From Humulus lupulus (taxonomy: Eukaryota > Streptophyta > Magnoliopsida > Rosales > Cannabaceae), in contig NC_084796.1 in assembly GCF_963169125.1 (NCBI RefSeq), positions 86,263,888 to 86,327,887 on the forward strand: 64,000 nt of DNA, read 5' to 3'. A program made the position numbers and the translations under genes. Position 1 is the stretch's first letter; each line of letters opens with the position of its first letter. The notes under the pieces were generated by a model, which worked only from the letters and a program-made list of their open reading frames with translations, did no database searches and was not told the DNA's origin. Below, piece by piece: positions 21,394 through 30,410 of this stretch.

Positions 21394-22543
21394 TTTTTTT
21401 CTTTTTTTTTTATACTTCGGGCCTTTGTAATAAGACTGTCACTACTATTTTCCTTTGGTAATTCTTGTACTATCTCCAAGACCTTCTTTTTCAATGTATA
21501 TATACGTGTGTTGCTATTTATCTCTTATTCGACTACATTTGAGGCCCTTTTAAGCTTGTATGATGGGGTTTGGTTGGTTCCCCTCTTTTATTTACCAGGC
21601 TAGAGGTCCTTTGGAGCCCATGTGAAAGGGTTCTCTGGGACCTCTTTTGGTGCCTCTTGGTTGCTTTTATAAGGATATTTTGACCCCTTGGGTCCTAGCT
21701 ATCCTTTTATATATTCTTGCGCGTGCTTATTATTTCTTTGCGAGAAGCGCCCTTCTCGGCGTTATTCATAGTACTATTTTTGCAAGGGTCTCTTTCGGGA
21801 CCCTTTTTGGCTAGGCGGCTTGGTGGCCGCTCTAGACTTATTATTGTCGTTACCATACATTTTTTGTAAGTCCCTATGGCCTCCCTTGGTGTTCACAAGG
21901 GTAGCTAATCCTTATGATCCCAAGGGATGCCTTGTAAGGACTTCGTTTAAGGCCTTACTATAGGGGGTCCTTCCGGGATCCCCCATCAAAGGGTCCTTTT
22001 GTTTTTGGGTCACTTCCTCCTGATGGAGGGCTCTTTTTTGGATCCTCTTGGTAGAGGGTCCTTTTTTAAGGGCCTCTTTTTTAGGAGGGCTAGGGGTTCT
22101 CTTGGTAGAGGGTCCCTTTTAGGGGCCTCCTTTTTAGGAGGGCAAGGAGAAGGGAGGGGCAAGGGATCCCTTTTAGGATCCTTCGTTAGAGGGCCCTTTT
22201 TAGGTTCCCCTTGCTAGCCACATGCTGTTGCCTCCTATCCTGCCCCCCAAGTGTCTGGTGGAATTTATTTCGGCAGGCACTTTGGCAGATGCCCACGTAG
22301 CAAAGGAAAATAACACATGAAGTTGCAAACAGTTTTCACCCATAACATGCAATTTCATTCATCACATTCATAACAAACGGTTTCATGCAAACAGTTGCAA
22401 CGGTAAATATGAGATTTTTATAGAAAATAAAATAAAAAGACTCACACCTACTCAGGAGGTTATCTAAGTAACCTCTTTGATTCCTCCCTATCAAATTAGG
22501 ATAGCGTGCAACACTTGTCCTTTTATCATCGAACGTGGGAGCC
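21394..22543. other. A2 spacer between the antisense gene and pol
   Basis: Non-coding. Bases 21960-22210 form a degenerate array of ggtagagggtcc and ttttaggagggc phrases (G/T-rich on plus, C/A-rich on the element strand) that is largely absent from A1. T-runs at 21390-21415 follow the antisense stop. No gene seen. Confidence 0.7.
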
Positions 22544-23890
22544 TTACTGGTAGTACTTCCTTAGGTGCTCCGCATTCCATGCTCGGGGTATGATGGTGTC
22601 GTCCATGCGCGCCAGCTTATAAGTGTTCGGGGGTATGCACTGAGCAACCTGGTAGGGCCCCTCCCAGTTCGCCCCCAGCACTCCTGCCCCTGGGTCTCGT
22701 GTGTTAGGGAGTACCTTCCTCAGCACCAAGTCGCCAACTCTGAAAGTTCTCTCTCGCACCCTTGAATTGTAGTACCTTGCAGCGCGCTGTTGGTATACTG
22801 CCACCCTCATTTGTGCTTTTTCTCTCTTCTCTTCAAGCATGTCCAAGCTTTCGGCCAGAGCTATGCGGTTGGCCTCGTCTCCATACACCTTTACCCTCTG
22901 GGACTCAACTCGCATCTCAACTGGGAGTACGGCCTCGCATCCGTAGGCCAAGGAGAAGGGGGACTCCCCAGTAGTCGTGTGTAGGGTGGTTCTGTAAGCC
23001 CACAGCACATTTGGTAGCTCATCTACCCAGGCTCCCTTCATCTTTTCTAGCTTTGTCTTCAAGTTCTTCTTAAGGACCCTGTTTATGGCCTCCACCTGTC
23101 CATTGGCCTGGGGGTGCACAACCGCGGAGAAACTCCTCCTTATGCCCCTTTCCCTACAATATTCCTCAAAAGCTCCTCCCTCGAACTGGGTACCCTTGTC
23201 AGAAATAATTTTGTAGGGTAGTCCATATCTACAAACAATGAATTTGTTGACAAAAGAGGTGATGTGTTTGGCGGTTATCTTCACAAGGGGTTCTGCTTCT
23301 ACCCACTTAGTGAAGTAGTCCACTGCCACCACCGCGTATTTCGCTCCACCCCTGCCTATAGGATGAGCGCCGATCAAGTCTATCCCCCAGATAGCGAAGG
23401 GCCAGGGGCTGGTCATGCTGGTCATTTCACTTGGGGTTTTCCGAGGGTAGTTGGCGTGTCTCTGGCATTTGTCGCATTTCATGGCAAAGTCATGCGCATC
23501 TCTCTCCATGGAGGGCCAGTAGTATCCTTGTCTCATGGCCTTCCTAGCTGTGGAGGGTCCGCTCTCGTGGTTGCCACACTCTCCCTCGTGTATCTCATGT
23601 AAGACTTTCAACGCTTCCTCCTCTTCTACACACCGCAGGAGTGGCATTGAGAATCCTCTTTTGTAAAGGACCCCATTTACCAGGGTGTATCTAGCGGCCC
23701 TGTACACCAACCTCCAGGACTCGTTTTTTTCTACAGGCAAGGTTTCTTCTTTCAGGTACCTTTTGATCGGCTCAGTCCACGACTCCTTTGGGACACTAAT
23801 CACATGCACGTCCGTGCCTTCGATGCTGGGTTTGGGTAAGTACTCCACGGGTATCGACTCCAAGATATCACCATCCTTGGTGGATGCCAG
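22544..23890 (-). CDS. pol: A2 integrase region of pol
   Basis: This is the open part of Pol after the stop at 23891-23893. It holds the end of RNase H and a full-length integrase that would insert the cDNA into chromosomes in the nucleus. Visible are the zinc site (HEIHEGECGNH ... CDKCQ), core Asp in WGIDLIGAHP, Asp in IISDKGTQFEGG (Lys where Asn is usual) and Glu in NGQVEAINRV, then the GPY module (NWEGPYQVAQ) and the end at YYQ. No chromodomain follows. The 1.3-kb frame is intact, but it is cut off from the upstream frame by a TAG in the DALA(K)LAST stretch. Confidence 0.92.
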   Translation of the reverse strand: MASTKDGDILESIPVEYLPKPSIEGTDVHVISVPKESWTEPIKRYLKEETLPVEKNESWRLVYRAARYTLVNGVLYKRGFSMPLLRCVEEEEALKVLHEIHEGECGNHESGPSTARKAMRQGYYWPSMERDAHDFAMKCDKCQRHANYPRKTPSEMTSMTSPWPFAIWGIDLIGAHPIGRGGAKYAVVAVDYFTKWVEAEPLVKITAKHITSFVNKFIVCRYGLPYKIISDKGTQFEGGAFEEYCRERGIRRSFSAVVHPQANGQVEAINRVLKKNLKTKLEKMKGAWVDELPNVLWAYRTTLHTTTGESPFSLAYGCEAVLPVEMRVESQRVKVYGDEANRIALAESLDMLEEKREKAQMRVAVYQQRAARYYNSRVRERTFRVGDLVLRKVLPNTRDPGAGVLGANWEGPYQVAQCIPPNTYKLARMDDTIIPRAWNAEHLRKYYQ

Positions 23891-26308
23891 CTATGCGAGT
23901 GCATCAGCATGGGTATTCTTTTCTCTGGGGATTTGCTCAATGTTATATGCCACCAACCGTCCCAGATAGCCCTTCACCCTCTCCAAGTAGGCTGCCATCT
24001 TGGGTCCCCTCGCCTGGTATTCCCCCTTTACTTGGTACACTACCAATTGAGAGTCACTGTAGATACGAAGGCGCGTCACTTTCAGCTCCTGGGCTAAACG
24101 CAGGCCAGCCAGGAGTGCCTCGTACTCTGCCTCATTATTGGAGGCCTCAAACTCGAACCGGATCGCGCAATACATTCTGTGTCCCTTGGGCCCGGTCATC
24201 ATGATGCCCGCTCCGGATCCTCCTTCATTAGACGCCCTATCAACATGCAAACTCCATTCCTCTAAACCTCCTAGATCTTCCTCCATAATAGGCTGCTCCC
24301 CTTCTTCATTCCTTCCTTCATTCAGCTGATGGGTGAGCTCTACTATAAAATCCGCCAGCACTTGTCCATTGATGGAAGCTCTTGGGGTGTATACAATGTC
24401 AAATTGACTTAACTCGATCGACCATTTCATCAGCCTCCCTGAGGTCTCAGGTTTATGTAAGACCTGCCTCAATGGACTATCTGTCAAGACTTTAATTGTA
24501 TGTGCATAGAAGTAAGGCCTCAACTTCCTCGAAGCCACAACTAGCGCATAGGCCAATTTTTCGATCTCCGGATACCGGTTCTCCGCGTCCACCAAACGCT
24601 TGCTGATATAATATACGGGTTGTTGCTGCTTCTTCTCTCCTTTAACCAAGGCTGCGCTGATGGCATGCTTAGACACTGCCAAGTATAGGTACAGCTTCTC
24701 GCCCTTCTCAGGCTTTGCCAACAGGGGTGGCTTCCCCAGGTGCTCCTTCAGCTTGACAAACGCTTCCTTGCATTTTTCATCCCAAGCGAACTTTTTGCTC
24801 CCTTTGAGGATGTCAAAGAAGGGGAGGCACTTATCGGTGGACCTTGAGATAAACCTATTGAGGGCCGCCACCCTTCCCGTTAGGCACTGCACTTCCTTCT
24901 TGTTCTTTGGCGGGCTCATCTCTATTAGTGCCTTTATCTTATCAGGATTGGCCTCGATGCCTCTGGAATTGACCATGAAGCCCAAGAATTTTCCTGAGGA
25001 TACACCGAAGGTGCATTTGACGGGATTCAACTTCATCTGGTATTTCCTAAGCGTGTCGAACATCTCACCAAGGTCCTTGTTGAGCTCTATTGCTTCCTTG
25101 GTCTTTACTAACATATCATCCATGTACACCTCCATATTCCTCCCTATCTGGTTAGCGAACATTTTATTCACCAACCTCTGATAAGTGGCACCCGCGTTCT
25201 TCAGCCCGAAGGGCATCACCTTGTAACAGTAAAGCCCTTTGTCTGTAATGAATGACGTGTGCTCTTCATCTACTGGGTTCATTGGGATCTGGTTGTATCC
25301 TAAGTAGGCGTCCATGAAACTCAGTAACTCATGTCCTGCTGTCACATCTACTAGCTGATCTATCCAGGGAAGTGGGAAGATGTCCTTAGGACAAGCTTTA
25401 TTCAGGTTCGTGAAATCAACGCAGGTTCTCCATTTCCCATTTGGCTTCGGCACGAGTACTGGGTTTGACACCCACAAAGGGTAGAAAGACTCACGGATGA
25501 ACCCGTTGGCCTTCAGCTTGTCAACCTCCTCTTTTAATGCTGCGTATCTTTTTGGGTCTAGCACTCGCCTCTTCTGCCTGACGGGCCTTGCCTCTGGGGA
25601 GATATTCAAATGGTGGCACATCACACCGGGGTCTATACCCACCATATCCTCATGACTCCATGCGAACACGTCCAGATTATCTTTCAAAAAATTTATCAAC
25701 TCCTCTTTCACGTCACTTTGTAGGCTTCTCCCTATCTTCAATTTCCTTAACGGTTCTTCCGTCACCGTAACTTCCTCTACTTCCTCCACTGGTTCTACTC
25801 TTGACTCATCCACGACCCGAGGGTCCAGCTCCTGCGGACCCCCCGCGGGCCTATGTAGCTCCTCATGTACCACCATGGCTATTGGTTCCTGCAGTTTTAC
25901 AGGCGCACAGAGTGAGGTATTGTAGCACTCCCTTGCCTCTTTCTGTTCTCCCTTCATACAAGCGACCCCTCCTGGAGTCGGGAACTTGACAACCAAGTGA
26001 TATATTGAAGTTATGGCTTTCAATTCTCTTAGGGATGGTCCCCCCAATACCGCATTGAAAGCTGATGCACAATCTACTACAACAAAGTTAGACATGACTG
26101 TAGTCTGCCGGGGTTGCTCCCCCATGGTGAGTGTCAATTCGATCATTCCTAGGGGTTGCACTGAGTCCCCCGTGAATCCGTATAGGGATGATTGGCAGGG
26201 CTTCAGATGACGAATGCCCAGTCCCATCTTTTCCAAGGCAGGGCGATATAGGATGTCCACCGAGCTCCCGTTGTCCACTAGGACTCGATGGACGCGCATA
26301 TTTGCCAA
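23891..26308 (-). CDS. pol: A2 protease, reverse transcriptase and RNase H
   Basis: An 805-codon open frame. Protease has VDNGSSVDILY near its start. Reverse transcriptase shows WRTCVDFTNLNKACPKD, FGLKNAGATYQRL and the catalytic MEVYMDDMLVK. RNase H shows HVDRASNEGG (Gly replaced by Arg next to the catalytic Asp), NNEAEYEALL and YSDSQLVVYQ. The frame is bounded by a TAG upstream (26309-26311, where B elements have a Gln codon) and by the TAG at 23891-23893. It is the longest intact retroelement frame in the window but cannot be made as one polyprotein with gag or integrase without readthrough. Confidence 0.94.
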   Translation of the reverse strand: MANMRVHRVLVDNGSSVDILYRPALEKMGLGIRHLKPCQSSLYGFTGDSVQPLGMIELTLTMGEQPRQTTVMSNFVVVDCASAFNAVLGGPSLRELKAITSIYHLVVKFPTPGGVACMKGEQKEARECYNTSLCAPVKLQEPIAMVVHEELHRPAGGPQELDPRVVDESRVEPVEEVEEVTVTEEPLRKLKIGRSLQSDVKEELINFLKDNLDVFAWSHEDMVGIDPGVMCHHLNISPEARPVRQKRRVLDPKRYAALKEEVDKLKANGFIRESFYPLWVSNPVLVPKPNGKWRTCVDFTNLNKACPKDIFPLPWIDQLVDVTAGHELLSFMDAYLGYNQIPMNPVDEEHTSFITDKGLYCYKVMPFGLKNAGATYQRLVNKMFANQIGRNMEVYMDDMLVKTKEAIELNKDLGEMFDTLRKYQMKLNPVKCTFGVSSGKFLGFMVNSRGIEANPDKIKALIEMSPPKNKKEVQCLTGRVAALNRFISRSTDKCLPFFDILKGSKKFAWDEKCKEAFVKLKEHLGKPPLLAKPEKGEKLYLYLAVSKHAISAALVKGEKKQQQPVYYISKRLVDAENRYPEIEKLAYALVVASRKLRPYFYAHTIKVLTDSPLRQVLHKPETSGRLMKWSIELSQFDIVYTPRASINGQVLADFIVELTHQLNEGRNEEGEQPIMEEDLGGLEEWSLHVDRASNEGGSGAGIMMTGPKGHRMYCAIRFEFEASNNEAEYEALLAGLRLAQELKVTRLRIYSDSQLVVYQVKGEYQARGPKMAAYLERVKGYLGRLVAYNIEQIPREKNTHADALA

Positions 26309-28395
26309 CTAAACTGTCAACACCAGCGGGTCATTGTGGGGGAAGTGTACCCCCCGCGCATCCTCCTCAGTGAATGTTATCGAGTCATTTTCCCCCTTGA
26401 AACTTTTCAGGGGTCGCTGCTCCAAACTCATGACGCAGGGGGGCGGACTTCGCCGAGCCTCCCTTGCATATCTATTTCGCCCCTTCCGAGAGTCTCCTCC
26501 AAATCCTGGACCTCCGAAAATGGTTCGGACCTCCCCCTGTATTTCTGGGGCTCGCCCTTGTGCCTGGGGTGTCGCAAGCTCGTCCTCTGGCTTTGGCCTT
26601 TCTCTCCTGACATAACAGCCCAGGTGTCCCCGACGGATGAGCTCCTCAATTTCTTCCTTCAAGTGGATACACTCTGCCGTGGTGTGACCGATATCCTTGT
26701 GGTACTGGCAGTATCTACCGGGGTCCCTTTTGGACCGATCCTTTCTCATTGGTGGGGGCTTTTTGAAGGGAACTCGATCTTCGTTGGTGAGGTAAATATG
26801 CTCCCTGGTATCCGTGAGGTTCGTATAGTAAGTATAAGCCGCTTGCCTATGATCATTCCCTCATTTGTTTTTACTCTGCTGGTCATCTCTTGGCCCATCG
26901 TACGCCCTTTTCTTCTTCGTTACATTCGACTCGTCGTTAGCTGGGGGCTTCGCGTGGGGTTCCTCCTTTCCTGCCTTTAAGTTGGCGTGGCCATCCTCCA
27001 CACGGATGTACTTCTGTGCTTTCTCGTAGAAGTCATCTAGATCGGTGACTTCCCTCTTCAACATGTTGTCCCACAACTTGCTTCCTGGGAGCACTCCGGC
27101 TGTAATGGCCATTTTCAACTCTCAGCGAGTTAGACTGCCCACTTTCGCGGCCTCCATATTGAACCGGTGAATGTAGCTCTTTAGGCTCTCATTTTCCCAT
27201 TGCTTCACGTTGGCCAGGCTAGTGCCAGGCATTGTGTAGTCCCGCACGGCATGGTGCTGTTGGAGGAATTCATCAGAGAACTGCTGCCAGGATCTGATTG
27301 ACCCCGGCCTTAACCTTTTGAACCATTTGTAGGCGGGTCCCTTCAAAGTGACAGCGAAGCAGTGGCATCTGGCACCGCTTCCAATCCCTCTCAATTTCAT
27401 CAGATCGTTAAACGCATCCAGGTGGTACTTTGGATCTGTGTTCCCTTCGTAGGGGTCATATTGGGTTCCTTAAAGTTGGTAGGGAGCCGGATGGCCTGTA
27501 TCTCCCTCACAAAGGGCGACTCGTGGTCGAAGTCCTCCTCAAAGGCCTGGCCACCTGATGCGGTGACGATCTTGCTTCATAGGCTCCTCATCTCCATGTC
27601 TAGGTCCTGCCTCCTCTTGCTTAGAGTGTCCCTCAAAGCGGACGGGCTAAGATCCGCCTTTCCATTGCCCTCTCGAGGCGCCACAGGGGGCGTGGTCCCT
27701 TTGGCTGCCCTCTTTTTATTGAGCTCCTCCCGTAAGTCTGAGGGTGCTCTTTTAGAGGTGACCTCGTCCTCATTGCGAGGGGCAGCGTTGGTCCTCGGCG
27801 CGGGTTTATGGGCCTGCTTAGGCGGTTCAGGGTGCTCACGTTTCTTCGCTCGGGGGGTGTTACTGGTTGAGTGTCGGGTCCTCCCATCATCTACTGGTAT
27901 AGTGGTCTCCACCCCATCCTTGCCCTTCTCCTTCCTCTTAGGCAAGGTCACGCTCGACTTACCCTGCAACAGGCCGTTCAGGACCTCTTGCATGTTCTCC
28001 AAGGTGGTTTCCAACCTTTGGTTCTTATGGTGGAGCTCACGTATTTCCTCTTCATAGAACCGAGACTTCGAACTTGAGCTCACGGAATGGACCCAGGGAT
28101 GCTTATCATGCCTACGGGTAGAGGAGCCCGGGTCCTGCCGGCCGGAGTTCGGTACCTGCGGTGGTTGTGGAGGAGGGAAGTCATTAGCATTTCCCGATGG
28201 TGCTCTTGGAGGACTTTCTCCAGGTGGAGCGGCCGGTGATGAGGCCACTCTATCACCTCCGTGAACCTCAGGGTCCTTCGGGGGCTCCACATCTCTGGGT
28301 GGAGGAGTGTCCTTCATGGAGGCCTTCAGCTGGATTCCATTCAAGTGACCCTCTACCTCTCGTGGCTCCCTCAGTCGCTTTGAACGTCTTGGCAT
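26309..28395 (-). pseudogene. gag: A2 gag (broken)
   Basis: Start at the ATG 28395 (MPRRSKRLREPR), about 70 bp after the LTR; an in-frame TTG further up overlaps the primer-binding site and is unlikely. The N-terminal half is Pro/Lys/Arg-rich with a short coiled coil (EEEIRELHHKNQRLETTLENM). The gag core is at 27120-27400 (LKGPAYKWFKRLRPGSIRSW). The nucleocapsid knuckle is CQYHKDIGHTTAEC, a C-x2-H-x4-H-x4-C form. Breaks are a TGA near 27577, a one-base frameshift near 27470, and stops near 27122 and 26861, most explained by CGA-to-TGA change. Confidence 0.88.
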
Positions 28396-28442
28396 TTTCT
28401 TCTTGCCGGAAACAATGGTGGAACAGTAGTTTGAAACTAACG

Positions 28443-28460
28443 TTCCCACAGACGGCGCCA
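28443..28460 (-). other. A2 primer-binding site
   Basis: On the element strand TGGCGCCGTCTGTGGGAA begins three bases after the 5' LTR. The first nine bases fit a tRNA ending CGGCGCCA, such as tRNA-Asp; the match beyond that is weak, so the tRNA is a guess. Confidence 0.75.
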
Positions 28461-28463
28461 AAC

Positions 28464-30026
28464 TGTTGACGGTGAGAACTCGTCAACTAAGTTGAGTTGG
28501 AAGAAATTATCAAGTAAGGATTGTCAATAAAAAAGCTATAGAAATCAAAGTAATAACTCGAGAACAATGACAGAATAACAATGGAGAAATCAATCAATCT
28601 TTCATTCACTCTCAAGCCTTTTCTACAGTAAAACTTCCAACCCCCTTTCAGGTGGTGTTAGAGTTCATTTTATAGTAGGCTCCAATGGCCCTGGGTACAT
28701 GGTGGTCCAGGAGACCAAGTGGTACATAAGTACTATGTTAGGGGAGTGGCTTCAGAGGTTGTGGTCGTACATCCAGTATAGGAGCAGGTGTCAGGAGGAT
28801 GTCTCCACTACTTGTCCGTACCCATGTCTGATGAGTGGTGGCAGGCATAGTGGCGCAGGTGGTAGTGGTGTCGACTCTGGCTCCAGGCCAAAGACGTACG
28901 GGCCATAACTCTTATTCTAGCATCCCCACTGGTACAGGTGTCCGTACCCAGTACTAGATCGTACAAGTATGTTCCCTTCGACTCATACTGGAGCCCCTAA
29001 GCATTGGGGTCTCAAAGTGTAAGGAATGGGACCCTTGGTGAGTATAATGGTCGTGGCGTGAGGTGGGGGTCTCGGGTTCTTGACATGAGGTGCCTGAAGC
29101 ACCCCGAGGTCACCCATGAGCATAGGCGATAGGCATGTGGCCTTGACGGATGTCTAAGGATGCGTGGCGAAAGGCCTTCCTTGCGACCCCCTTGGTGGGG
29201 CGGGTCCTTTGATGCATGGCTTCACTAGCGTGGCCACCAGGTGGTGTGGCTCCTACTCCCTCGCGAGGCCCCCTTGGAAGGCCTATTGACGACGCGGCTC
29301 CCTAGCTGCTCACGAGGCCCTCCCCCTCGTGGCTATGTGATGGTGTGACTCGCTCGGGGCACGAGGCCGAACATCTGCTGAGGTGCGAGGCTACGACGCA
29401 TGCGGGCGCGACGCCGAGGGTGCTCCAGCGTGGCCATGCGGGCGCGACGCCAAGGATGTTCCAGCGAGGCCACGGGCGCGACACCGAGGATGTTCCAGCG
29501 AGGCCATCCGTGCACGACGCCGAGGGCACTCCAGCGAGGCCACGGGCGCGACGCCGAGGGCGCTCCAGCGAGGCCATGCGTGCGCGACGCTGAGGGCACT
29601 TCAGCGAGGCCACGGGCGCGACGCCGAGGGTGCTCCAGCGAGGCCATGCGTGCGCGACGCCGAGGGCACTCCAGCGAGGCCATGGGCGCGACGCCGAGGG
29701 CGCTCCAGCGAGGCCATGCAGGTGCGACGCCGAGGGCGCTCCAGCGAGGCTGCGGGCGTGACGCCGAGGGCGCTTCAGCGAGGCCATGGGTGTGACGCCG
29801 AGGGCACTCCAGCGAGGCCATGCAGGCTTGGACGTGAGCCCATGGGCGCTGGGGCGTGAGCCTATGTGCGTGAGATCACCTTGCACGACATGGTTCTAGG
29901 CCTGCGAGGCCATTGCCAGAGGGTGGCGGCTCGATTACCTCGTGGTTCAAGCATGCACTTGGGCCTTCAAGGGACCTTAGCGCATGTCCTAGTTCTTTTA
30001 TGGGCGTGGAATATCGAGTGTCTACA
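28464..30026 (-). repeat. A2 5' LTR
   Basis: It has the same ends as the 3' LTR but is 1563 bp, 177 bp longer, mostly because its minisatellite (29390-29830) has more units. Outside the array the two LTRs look very alike with scattered substitutions. Confidence 0.95.
29390..29830. repeat. Minisatellite of about 36 bp in the A2 5' LTR
   Basis: About twelve imperfect copies of the gacgccgagggcgctccagcgaggcc type unit. Copy number differs from the partner LTR, so repeats changed after or during insertion. ORFs over it are artefacts. Confidence 0.88.
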
Positions 30027-30031
30027 TAACT

Positions 30032-30410
30032 AAACTACCTATATTACACGCCATATAAGTACTTTCGAGTGCATGGTAAAAGTAAGATCCGACCTTGACA
30101 AATAACGAGATCGGATACGGATATATCGAGCAAACTATGCGAGAATGCATGGAAATTCGAGCCTAAATCCAACATGTGTTTTTATGAATAAACAAACATA
30201 AAAGCAAACTTTTAATATAAATTGCTTAAAATATTTCGATCAGAGAGATGTAAAGCAAAAATATTATAGTGATGACGAACATGGTATAAAAAATATCGAA
30301 AGTAAATAGTTATTTTACGAGCTGTAAATTGTTTTTGCCCCAAGGGCATGAAAAACAAAAGCTATAAACTATTACAAAAGTTTCAGAGGGACGCAACCCA
30401 TGATTGAGAT
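30032..30410. other. B1 spacer right of A2
   Basis: This is the continuation of the B element between the tandem array and the stop of the antisense gene. It matches 46525-46910 of B2 in reverse. AT-rich, no gene. It probably holds the 3' end and poly(A) signal of the antisense transcript. Confidence 0.65.

Larger units (their letters stand above)
16913..30026 (-). mobile_element. Element A2: complete Tat-type retrotransposon inside B1
   Basis: It is 13,114 bp with LTRs at both ends (28464-30026 is the 5' LTR, 16913-18298 the 3' LTR), a PBS, gag, pol, spacer, antisense gene and PPT, in minus orientation. The 5-bp TSD is perfect. It lies in the region between pol and the antisense gene of B1. 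Coding frames carry several stops, mostly of the kind made by C-to-T change, so it looks inactive. Confidence 0.96.
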
